Source: Mastigias papua
Taxonomy: Eukaryota > Cnidaria > Scyphozoa > Rhizostomeae > Mastigiidae
Direction of reading: 5' to 3'
Assembly: GCA_964019165.1 (NCBI GenBank)
Contig: OZ025269.1
Coordinates: 1,326,921-1,390,920 of the forward strand
Length of the DNA stretch: 64,000 bases
A program made the position numbers and the translations under genes. This document shows, piece by piece, positions 1-40,416 of the stretch. Positions within the stretch are counted from its first letter, which is position 1. Each line of letters starts with the position of its first letter. The notes beneath the pieces were generated by a model that was not told the origin of the DNA, searched no databases, and saw nothing but the letters and a program-made list of their open reading frames with translations.

Positions 1-3000
1 GTATGTATTGGGGCTATTGGGGTTCACCTTTCGGTTGTTATCCGACGTTCTATACTCTGATGAGTGTCGGATGAAAAAGTTTTCAGTATGCCTCAAAAGT
101 GTTCCCGCTATTTCGTGCTATAGTGAAGTTCTGAAGTACCATAGACTATCCACAGGGGTTTTTCGTTTAGTTTATTGATCAAGATATATTACTTATTAAC
201 AACCACTATTCTGAACTATTTATTTATATTTTTTCATAAGAGCCATTTTAGTCCAGGTCCATAAAGAGAAATTCTGTTATGTGGGTCTCTACTGTACTGT
301 GAATAACAGATACAAACCTGCACCAATTACTCCGCCATCTGAACAATTAGTTATCGTCTCTGGTGGCGGTGGTTTTGGATATAAACAACGATAACATGGG
401 CCATCACTGTAGTTATATACTGTGAGCTATAGGGAACAGAATGGGCATTAAGAAATGCATAGGAAAATCTGCATCTAAGTTATTAGAGCGTGTCTTGGTA
501 AATTTTACTTTATAGGCAGCGTGTACCACAAACAGCAATATGAATATTGCATATATCAATGGTCCTTGTGAATCTATGAATCTTTGACTCAAAAGTAACT
601 GAGAAATGAGTAGTATGTTATAAAATGGTTGTATCTTCTAGATACGATCACAGCAATAAAAGCTCGGGAAGAAAAGTTGCAAGTTATCACTATAATTATC
701 ATAACAGAATGAAAAACATGCAACTAATATTAACGCAGACGGGGTTCAGCGTTGTATCTTTGTATCATCAAGTGGGTGGAGGAACAACGGAATATCATGT
801 CAAAAGAATATGGAAGACGTGGTATGGGCTGTAAAGAGCATGATAATATGGTAAGCAAACTTGTGAGGAAAAATAGAACATAATCCAACGGGTGCCCCTC
901 GAAACAGGGTCAAGGGTAAGTGAATTACTTGCACTGCCCCTCTCCTAACCTATTTGTACAATGGAGCCATTCTATCTTAGTTCCAGTGTTAAAGTGCCAG
1001 CGAGGAAGAACAGAGAGAATCAAGGAGACGAAAGAAGCTGTTGCTAACTCCCATATAGTGAAAGCTGTCATTTTTGATTTAAAGCACACAAGATGAGGAA
1101 ACGGTACTACCAATTATTCAAGCACTTTACCTGACCCTCAAACCTTAAAGCACTTCCAGATATAAGTGGCTTCCCAGAAAGCACACAGGCGTCATTGACC
1201 AGATACCTGAAAAAATCGCAAGTTAACATGTGGAATAGTCAAGGGTGCTCCAAACTGCAACATTTTGTGCAGGAAATCTTCATAATGTGCAATAAAAATT
1301 AACAAAATCAAATCTGATTTCAAAAGCTCCACTAAACCAATAAAAAACAAGATTCAGTGGCATAACAAGGGTTGTAGCAAAATTTTAAGGAGGAGCTCTC
1401 AAAGTTCTCAGTTCGTCTTTCTAAACATAAGTGAAAACACCCTTTTATGGATAACTAAGATAAATTCATGCTTCTTAAAGAGAACAGTTTTATGTAATAA
1501 TTTTATTTCTATGTTTGAAATCACATTAATTTAATCTACAGCACTTACAGATACAAGGCCATCATTGATAACTAATGCTGTTATTAGATTGCAGATTGCT
1601 ATTAGATATTTAGCTACAGCAGACGAGCCAATTGTACACTACCTTAGAATAGTGAAGTGTATAATTGTAACCTAAATATTCTTTAACTATCATGACGCTT
1701 CAAAACAATTATTATTATTATTATTATTATTATTATTTTTTTTTTCTATTACCTAGCATTGTAACATTTTAAGCCAGCCAAATACAGATTACCTGTTAGT
1801 GAGATTTGTATTTGTAGATTTAAATATGATATGTGATGAAGTTTGAAAAAAAATTATTATTAACTATGTTGACTAAGAAGAGGAGAGCCCCCATTGCTAA
1901 ATCAATTAATGAGTAAGAATCTTTTCCATCATGTTTATGATACTTGGTACTCAGCTCAGAGGTGGATTCATAGAGGAAATAATGCTTGTGTTCACCTTGT
2001 GGGAACATTGTCTGAAGCATCTATAATGACATCATATCTGACACAGAGTTAAGTACAAACAAATCAGTATATATGATGAATATACAAATTCAAATACTAA
2101 CCCAACTATATTCAATCATTTACTTAATCAATAAACAGGAGTTTGAATTATCACTGCAATAAGATTTGAGCTAAAATTGCATCATTTTCAAAAATATGAC
2201 TCATGCTCACTGAGAAAGAAAAAATAACATTTGAGTAATAAAATACTGTGGCAATAGTACCAAGAAATTTTTGCTTGACTGGAATTAATTTACACACAAA
2301 AGGTGGAGTAAGGAATACAACACATATAAATTAATGAAAATAGAACAGGTGATATGATATATAAAAAACTGCAAAAAGGATATTTCTCAATGATTTCCAA
2401 AGCATTTCTGCTGTCCAAACTTTGATTATGCTCTATACATCTGATAGTAGAATTTATTCTAAAAATGTGAGTACTTGACATCAATTGAAATCGTAAATGA
2501 TAATTGTAATCTCACAAAGTATGAAATAACAAACAAAAAAGTCTCATTACAAATGGTAGTCAATAATTTCTTTGTAATACAGCTGATATGAAAATAAGGC
2601 TAGTGTCACTAGTGTAATCAACATTTCATTGATGTCCAACCAGGGGTGCCTATGCAGGCAGTTGCCCCTCCTGCTGTTTCCAAGGACCTAATTATTTTAG
2701 TGTAAAAATGTTTATAGTGTGCCCTCAATAGGAACCTTGGGCCCCCTGCCCTTGGTGCAGGCAGGCATGCCTGTGTCCAACAATAGAAAATTATGGAGTA
2801 CAAAGTGAATTCAAATATACTACAAAATATCATGAACCCCTAAGTCAAGCCATGCAAAGTTGATATTTCTAACATTTTCAATTCAAACTCTGCAGCAGGA
2901 AACAATGGAAAAATTCCCTTTTATGAAAGAGGATAAACTCTTTTCTTATGGAATGATACATTTAGCACAGTAGCTGCAACCCAAATCCTTAATACTATTT

Positions 3001-4690
3001 ATTACAAACAAAGGTGCAGCATAGAGAAAGTCCCCAGTCTTCTTCAGGATCAATTTTGCAATTTGTCTGAATATGAAAGAAAAAATTTAAGTAGGTGGAA
3101 TGTTTCTGGTAAGGTATGATTCTTTGTTATGTCATATCATTAGATTTTGAGATCAACTTTAGTTGCATAATGTAGTATAAGCTTCAATGAAGGGCAAGGT
3201 CTAACAGCATGGCTCACTAGAATCCCAAGTTTGTAATAGCTGGTGCTGCTCCTACCTAGATGCAGGCTTTGATAATAAGTGTCATTTAACAAATCAAACC
3301 TTTTCAATTGATCTGAGGCAGATTTGGCCTTGGTAAATCCAATGGTGTTCTCAGTGTGCAATATTTGCCTATGAAGATTACACACTTCAACTGAGTCATA
3401 GTCCAAGAGACCAAGGGTGCCTAAAAGCAAAATTATGACACTCTTAAGGTCACAAAAACAGAATTATCCAATAGTTCAATCCAAAACTAAACCATGCATC
3501 CATAAGAGCATCAACTACACGAGATAATTCATAATACCTAACTGTTACACACAACAAAGACTGCTCTTTAGAATAACATCTATTAATCTACTATTGATTT
3601 TCTTATCTGTATTTTCACCTAACTGTTTTATGAATAACCAATTGATTCAGAATTGGTTACCTTAAAGACCAAGGAGCTTGCTGATATAGGACACAACATT
3701 AGTGCATGTATAGCAGAAGTTACAATTTGAAAGTTACAATTCAAAAGTTTACAAAAGAATCAGGAAGAGTCTCGGCTATCCTCAATGGAAAGAATCAAAC
3801 AACAAGCCAATCAAATAGCATGCAAGAAATATGTGATGCATAACAGAAGTTTTCAAATGCCAACGTGGAATAGCACCACAAATTTTTAATGAATATTTCA
3901 CAAAAATTCACCATCACAAAGACACTCATGAAAAAAATAGTAGTCTTCTGCTCCCAAAAGTTCGCACCAAAAGGTAAGGTAAAGGTGAGTCCCATGTATG
4001 ATTCCGTACGTTGGGGGAGTACCCATTAGAGGGACACTTATCCTGAGCCACCGCCGTAGGGAGGTAGGGTGGCCAGTCCCTTTCCTCGCTGTCTTTAACT
4101 TCCCCAGTGTTACCACCAGGTACCCATTTGCTGCTGGATGGACAGTGCTACCACTCATTGGATAAAAGTCAATCACCAATGCAAGCCATTAAATATCAGT
4201 GCCAACAACATTCTTTTGAAAATGTTGAAAGAAATTGAAGACAAAATGTCTTACCAACACCTGCAGCTGCAAGATACATTGCACATGGGCAGCCGAGACC
4301 GCCCATCCCCACAATCAGAACCTTTCCATTCTTAAGTTTTGTTTGTCCTGAGGAACAAACAACGCATTGAAAGTTGGGTTGATAAGGTTGATTTTTACTT
4401 TTACATTGTCAATATCTCAAAATTTGCATACAGTTAGAAAAAAGGCAAGGCAGCGGATGGACAAAGCTATGGGTTAAAGTTGACTTGCAAAGTAGTTAAC
4501 AGTAAAACCAAGCCCTTACTGTTCTCTATCACAAAAATACCGAAATAATCACCTTCATTTTACAGGAATAAGATAGCATCAACGAGATTGTACCTTCAAC
4601 TCCAATTTCTGGAAGGATCAGCTGCCGTGAATATCGTGATATTTCCTCGTTAGAAAAATCACATTTTCTTGATATCGATTCAGAGCCCAT
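1..4690 (-). CDS. MOCS3: MOCS3/Uba4 adenylyltransferase-sulfurtransferase, N-terminal part (3' end off window)
   Basis: E1-like enzyme that adenylates the C-terminal glycine of the sulfur carriers MOCS2A and URM1 and then transfers sulfur, for molybdopterin synthesis and tRNA thiolation in the cytosol. Seven coding exons join in frame: 4594-4690, 4255-4347, 3300-3420, 2384-2458, 1996-2037, 1131-1206 and 318-426, giving about 204 residues. Visible are RYSRQL near residue 19, the nucleotide loop VGMGGLGCP (46-53), [27 protein letters not shown], the zinc pair CYRC (179-182) and the catalytic cysteine in [10 protein letters not shown] (about 196). The second zinc pair and the rhodanese domain must lie left of base 318. 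The start ATG follows an in-frame stop. The N-terminal extension of the human protein is absent. Intron 4 (2038-2383) looks minor-class. Introns hold a small hAT-like MITE and a SINE. Confidence 0.95.
885..985. repeat. Diverged fragment of the tRNA-derived SINE
   Basis: The stretch with CAAGGGTAAGTGAATTACTT followed by a GCCCCTCTC block and GGAGCCAT matches, base for base in many places, the part of the SINE at 32084-32140 that lies beyond its tRNA-like region. It lies in MOCS3 intron 6. The tRNA-like part itself is not present. Confidence 0.6.
1709..1745. repeat. (TTA)n microsatellite with T run
   Basis: About ten ATT units followed by a run of T in MOCS3 intron 5. It could be the tail of an old retroelement, but no element body is recognised next to it. 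Confidence 0.85.
2641..2773. mobile_element. 133-bp hAT-like MITE in MOCS3 intron 3
   Basis: The segment is flanked on both sides by the identical 8-mer TGTCCAAC (2633-2640 and 2774-2781). It starts CAGGGGTGCC and ends GGCATGCCTG, so both termini read CAGG inward with imperfect inverted similarity. An 8-bp target duplication and CAGG-type ends are hallmarks of non-autonomous hAT elements. It carries no coding capacity. Confidence 0.7.
3972..4180 (-). mobile_element. SINE family 2, copy in MOCS3 intron 2
   Basis: Shares an extended body with 35150-35425, including GACACTTATCCTGAGC, the GGGTGGYCAGT block, TTTCCTYGCTGT, and CACCAGGTACCC, in the same order and spacing. The second copy keeps a tRNA-like head, so this copy is read as the body of the same minus-strand SINE with most of the head lost or diverged. 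Confidence 0.7.
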
Positions 4691-5009
4691 CTGCACTGAT
4701 AAGATGGCCTCGGATGTCTAAAATGGCAACCTGATTCTTATTTGAACTTACTTCTGACTATCAATAGCTGATAAAATTACAAACAGAAATATACGTAATG
4801 GCCGGGAGATAACTGAGTACTGGTAAACAGTTACAGTACCCTACTCACCACGTGCTCATATTACAAATTTTCGAGCCCAAAACAATGAATGAACAATAAT
4901 ACTTGGAAATGTCTCTTATTCAAAAAGAGACTGACCAAATATGCTGCCATTGTATTTTGCGGAAGGATTTTACTACCGGGACACCGGGACTGTACAGATC
5001 TAATCAAAT
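4691..5009. promoter_or_regulatory. Probable bidirectional promoter of MOCS3 and ERMARD
   Basis: The 319 bp between the two divergent start codons contains no other gene. The short distance and head-to-head layout suggest shared promoter DNA. No clear TATA box is seen at a convincing position. This is inferred from layout only. Confidence 0.5.
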
Positions 5010-8000
5010 ATGACCTACCTCTCTCCTCATGTACACCGTATCGTTTGTGAGATAACAGAAGAAGGCAATGCAGGCTGTTTGAAGGGCGATGGTGGTGAAA
5101 TTTGTACTGCGAACAGCGACGACCTAACAGTAGACGGTAGGTTCGACACGGAGTGATATTTGTGTGTAGTACAGGCAGCCTACTACACTCCAGTCTGGAA
5201 GCAAGGGGGTCACGCCACAGATGTTTAGCATAAAAAAGTCCTGGTTTTGTTGCAGGCCAACGTATTTTAACAAGATAATAGAAGTTATGTATGGACCTAA
5301 GTGTATAAAGAGTGTACTGGCGAAAATGTTCTGAGCATTTGGCGCAGATCTGTGGCGTACAAAAGCGTCGGATTCCACATAGGCCTACACCCCGTCTCGA
5401 AAGTATCCGGACACTTTCGCATTTTGTTACGAAGAATAGGCTGCGAAGAATAGGCTGCGAAGAAAGTTACCAAACTTTTCTCACAGAGTATTCGCAACCA
5501 AATTCGAAGCTGTCTGTATACTTTCTTAACAGGAGTGTACTAAAGAAATTAACATGTTTAAAACTACTGAAAAATGATAGTTTATGTTTTAATCATCCAT
5601 AAATTGAATGCAATGACTTAGAATTTAGATATTTAAATAAATATGCGTAATCTTAAAATGATAAAGCTAAGAGTCATTGCTGGTAGTAGGATGGACGGTA
5701 GGTTTATGGACCAAATCAAATAGTGATGATTTCTCTGAAAAAGAAAACTGTTATTGCTGGACAAAATAGGTACTAGCAAACACTGCAGCCTACTCTCGTT
5801 ATCCATTTGGATATCATCCTTCAAGTTTGCAGTCACCTCTCATTGATGTGGCTTAACAATCTTATGTGAATGGTTCTTTCCTGATTCTCACATCATTAGT
5901 CTTAAGTTGTTAATTTTAGGTGATGAAGCCAGCAAAAAGAAAACATTCTACTTGATGTATGCGAAGAAATTATGGCATGCTCCAGTAAACTGTCATCTGA
6001 ATGGGAGCAATCAATCAGAAATTATCAGAGCAGTGAAGTATTCAGAATGGACTGGTTGTGCAGAACGGATATTAGAATGGATGAAAATGCCAACGGAGTT
6101 TACCAACCTCATTATTCTGAAATTAACAGTAATTATCGAGAGATCACTCGGTGATATATTTGTTACCATTACAAATAAAAGATGTCCTTCTTTACTAAAA
6201 GATTTACTACAGACAGATGCCTTGCGAAGAGTATTTGGAGAACATTTAATGACCGCCTTTGAAACTCTAATGGGACCTCCAGTAAGCTTGAACTTGAGAA
6301 ATGTTCTTTGGCATGGTTTTCCGATGCTGGGGGAGATTAATTCACAGTAAAGTTTACTTTATAGATTTACTTTACATTGCCTCTAACCAATTCGTACGTT
6401 GTTTGCATTCCTACCAAAGAACTGATTTGAAAGCCCAGCCTATGGCCATTAACCGCTTCTGCGTAAATCTGTAAATCTGGGTATTCTTTATTTACCACTT
6501 AAATTATTTTCCAATGTTTTAGATTCTCAGTTAGTTCTATTTATCTTGTAGTTAGATATTCATTTATTTTCTTGCTCTTTGAATGTTTCCTATAGTATTG
6601 ATTAGACAAGGTGAGTGACTGATCTCTTCTTTGACTGGACGATTGACCATTAGATACTATTTATTACAACATAACAAGACCATCCCGATATTCATCCTGC
6701 AATATTATTCCTTCTGGATTTGGTGTCTAGCATCGTCTTGTTTTCAGTCAATTGCTGTATACAGATGGGTTTAAGAATATCTTGTTTAAAGTGTTAACAT
6801 TACCTCTTCCTCCAAGGTATTGCACACTGTTGTTGGATCATATCATCACTTCAGGAAAAGTCCTAGAAGAGAAACAAATTGGAAATATAAAACATAGGCC
6901 AAGCCTTTCAATTCCAAATACAGATCTTATCAAAGACTGTTTTCCTTCCATGAATGGCAGAGAGATTGTATTCAAAATATGCAAATCAACGGCATTCATT
7001 CCAACTGGGATGGCTCCCGCCTGGAAAATAGCACTGGAGTTATTTTTATCAGAAAGGTGATGTACTGCTTCTCATTTACCATAGAATAAAGTAAGAATAA
7101 AGCGTAAAATAATTCATTTTGTTGTTACTTCTACAACTGATATGTTCTTGTGGTCAATTCCTTTCTGTCGGAATATGCAGGGGAATGTCATAGGGAATGC
7201 AACTCATAGGGAATGTCTTTTCGAAATGTTTTTGGCAGCAGGGACATTTCTTTCGTTTTGTTTAGTTCATTGTAGAATTAGTCAAAGTACGAGAAAGATG
7301 GCCAAAGCCTTACTCGTGAAGGAAACCGATCGATTAATTGGTCGACCAACTGATCGGTTGATTAGCTAATCGATTTAACGATCTTTCTGCAGATACAGTG
7401 ATGCTGTAATCATATTTTTGCCACAGTTGGAACATGCCTTGCGTTGTTTGTTCACAATCATTAACTGTTGTCCACATCGGCAAATCACGGCAGAATCAGA
7501 TGTCTTGTACACTACATTTGATGAGGTAAATCAATGGATCTCCTTTTTATGTTAGCGTTAAATCAGATTCTTGGTATACACCTGACGTCATGGACTGCAA
7601 AGGTGGCATTTGCTTTCCCCACTTAAAGTGCATTCTTACAAATCAATTGAATAGAACTGACGTATGGTTCACATAGTTAACGCACTTGCTATTGAATCTC
7701 TAATGACGAAAAAGGAACCTCTGTTCTTTTTCACAATTGGTACTGCTTTTGTCAATCTTATTTCAATAGGCAATATGTATTTTCCAGATACTAGCAAAAG
7801 ATATCGAATCACATACTCCAAACATACTCTTACCTGAGATTGGTTCAAATATAGTCGAAATGCTGTATGATCTATTATACTTCCCAGAGGGATTTCGGTT
7901 GCGTGACCGCTTGAGCCATGGCGAGTATAATTTTGATGACGTAAATGACTTTGTCATTGCCAACCACGTGATCTGCATTGGCCTATGCCTTTGTATTAAA

Positions 8001-9849
8001 TATCTGTTTCCTTGGCGACAACATCTTAAAGTGGAGTCAAAGGTATTGGGGGAACTGGTGAAATCAATGAATAGTTACAGATCAGTTTACCACCCAATTC
8101 CATTCCTGATGAGAGAAATCGGTTTCGCGTTGGATAAGAACGAGGCCGTCATATGTGAAATTGAGACTACAGTGGAAGTAGATGCTGCTAGAACAGAAAC
8201 TGAAAAAATAGAGAAATTGAAGTGTACGTTTAAGAACATTTGTATAAGAGTAATCCGAGTAATCGATCGTCAAACTCCATGTACGGAAATTGATGGAAAT
8301 GATGGATTTGATCACCAATCAGTAGTGGAAATGATTAGAAATTTGATCAACATGAAAAGGGAAGTGATACATCGACCAAAATCAGAACTCGAAATTACTG
8401 GAATACTACGAAAAATCACAAAACAAGTTCATACAGCTTCAGATCAGGTCAGTATAAGATGTAGCAAGTTCTTTGAAACTGTCAAGTATTACGTGCTTAA
8501 GATGAGACTGGATGTCACTTGGTCCCCAATGAGTTTCCATGTTCTTTACATCCTAGACTCCTTGTGACCCTATAACTTTTGCTCACGCGCAAAAGTAGGA
8601 ACTTACAATATAAATAGTATTCCATTGGCTGAAAAAACGCGAGTTTGTAGCTTTGATTTTGATTATCTTATTAGTATTGGCCCAGTGTTGTTGTGTTGTT
8701 TTGGTACAATCAGCGAGATTACTCACAAGAAAAGCTCGTGAGGGTAAGAAGCAGGTAGAATGATGAAATATATTTAAAATAAAAGAGATCCCAGGAAAGT
8801 ATTTCATATGTTTCCTGGTATCATTGTTCATTGTAAACTTAACGTTGTTTGAGATGAAATATCTGCAGCTTCTACCTTCTACCTGCACCCCCGCAAAGAG
8901 AGATAAATATTTGAAAGATCTGAAGTCCTTTTTGAACAAGTAATAAAAATCAATTTTCTATATACAATCACTTACAATTAAAATACGAATAAAAATACTT
9001 ATAATTTTAACTCTTTCATTTCCAGGTTTTATGCTCCACCAGCGAAAAACGAATTCAATTGGAGAACCGAACTCTTCGATCACGTGCTCGCAATAACTAT
9101 ATGAATATGCTTGCAGTTATACCAGTGCTGACCTCGTGTTGGTTAAGTCTGCTTCTCATTGCCTCGATTGAAACCCTGATATTTGATGGTACAAATAGTC
9201 CTCAAGTTGTAAAGTATGTATCTTTACACTTACACTCTATTTCTATCTCACACTATTTAAAAGGCTGTTATTGATAGGAGCTAAAAGTAATTACTGAGAG
9301 AGTAGCCTTGTTTCAACAGCGTGGTTTGTTCCTATAGAAGTCAGTCAAATAATTGCATAATTAATGCTACCTACTGCATGCTTACAGATTCAAGACTGTT
9401 GTCATTTCCTATGAATGATATCTTTTTCTGCCAAGTTGCATTTATCTGCTAGCAAGGTGACCAGACAAAGATAAGTTCTGAATTTTCCTCGTGTCTTATG
9501 ACAGCAGCGTGCTGACGTCAGGTAGAGGCTAGAATCTATCAACACACAAGCTTCCGCAAGAGGACGAACCTCTCGGCCTTGAGTATTGCCAATAGACTAC
9601 CAACCGCTGGCTATAATTTTGTGCCCTATCTTAGGTCATAAGGGGTATCGCAGGCCCTCATCTTAATATTTATTTGCATTGTCTCTTTGCAGGCATCTAA
9701 AGAAATGTTTAAAATACTCAGAGAATATCACTACATTTAGCAGTCCACAGCACAACAAATGGCTCGAATGTCTGCTTGCGGCTGAAAAACTATCAGAAAT
9801 ATTAGAAGATCGATTGAAGCTAATAACAACAGAGAACTTCATAGCGTAA
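5010..9849 (+). CDS. ERMARD: ERMARD-like ER membrane protein (DUF4209 family)
   Basis: Homologue of vertebrate ERMARD (C6orf70), an ER membrane protein linked to RNA lysosomal degradation and neuronal migration; its molecular activity is not established. Exons 5010-5136, 5920-6346, 6748-7056, 7393-7525, 7788-8447, 9026-9213 and 9693-9849 have GT-AG borders and matching phases, and total 2001 nt, or 666 residues, close to the human length. Diagnostic pieces are YLSPHVHRIVCEI near the N-terminus, SLNLRNVLWHGF (about 165-176), LTAES-like ITAESDVLYTTFDE, LRDRLSHGE (about 370-378), RTLRSRARNNYM, and a hydrophobic membrane segment at about 580-605. The ATG has an in-frame TAA three codons upstream. 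An AATAAA overlaps the stop codon. A small extra exon between the first two cannot be excluded, because the region there is shorter than in human. Confidence 0.92.
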
Positions 9850-10387
9850 TAAATTTATGATAAATCAGTGTTTTCTTTCTTATCATCATCTTTCTTTTCA
9901 GATAGATTCCGAAATGCAATGATCTAAAACTGACAGCAAAAAGTTCCGCTATTGTCATCAAGAATTTACTATCTACTACATTTAATTAGAATTTGGTCAA
10001 CGTTGAACATGGAAAGGAATTGTTCAAATCATTCACATAAAATCAAAAATACAAATTTCGCACAATGCTGAAATCAATATACAAACACGATTAGTGTGCA
10101 TATTCATTGAATCACTTTACGAACGATTGGAAGTTGGAGGCAAAACGCCTTTCCAGTTACCAAAAAAGCATGAACTACGTCAGTGGAGCATTTGTTGAAT
10201 ATAGCAGACATATCTGTTTGGATAGGGCTGGCCCGATTTTTCTAAAATCAAATGAAACAAATAAGATAAAAAGCACAAAGCAACTTGTCACCAGCAAGAG
10301 CATATAGTACTAAACAAACCTATAAACTTAATTTATAGATTTTTAACATCGATTACGTCCGATAAGGATCCATTTCAAGGCAACAAG
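9850..10387. other. Intergenic stretch between convergent ERMARD and MUS81
   Basis: AT-rich sequence between the two 3' ends. An open stretch at 10107-10307 has no recognisable domain, no splice context and no homologue that I know. Nothing else is seen. Confidence 0.6.
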
Positions 10388-40115
<29,728 letters not shown>

Positions 40116-40416
40116 TATCCAAACAATCAAGCGTCAATTATCATAACAGTAAAGGCTAATGATATGAATTCATGAAACAAGCACTTGTCAGCCGATGTTC
40201 TTACCGTTCTTCCCGCCATTAAGGCCTGCCTCGATTCAGAAAGCGTGAAAGAGGTAGATCATAGGACGTGCTAACGATGCTAGGGGCACAGTTGTCATAA
40301 CTAGGAAATGGTAATGTGTCTTTTTAGCAATTAAACGTATGCAATATTCCTCGCTAGTTAGTGAAACGTGCACTTGATGGAATATCTACAGCGTTGAAAG
40401 GACATTGGCTTACAAG
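40116..40416. promoter_or_regulatory. Probable bidirectional promoter of MUS81 and GNPTAB
   Basis: The two start codons are 301 bp apart and divergent. TTCCCGCC at 40210-40217 fits the E2F core and lies about 95 bp upstream of the MUS81 start, which would suit an S-phase repair gene. No other clear element is seen. Function is inferred from position. Confidence 0.5.

Noticed and set aside
2995..3076. Small minus-strand frame KIDPEEDWG after an AG, resembling a MOCS3 C-terminus
   Set aside because: It lies between exons 3 and 4 of the same gene, and the true chain bypasses it in perfect phase; the resemblance is only a few residues.
3140..3299. Continuation of the MOCS3 exon at 3300-3420 into a longer open frame
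   Set aside because: The protein stops matching MOCS3 after the GAAAAG/GTTTGA donor, and the next exon at 2384-2458 resumes the family sequence in phase.
5260..5335. Extra ERMARD exon (YFNKIIEVMYGPKC)
   Set aside because: The phase fits neither neighbouring exon and the donor is weak, while exon 1 joins the 5920 exon directly in frame and the total length already fits.
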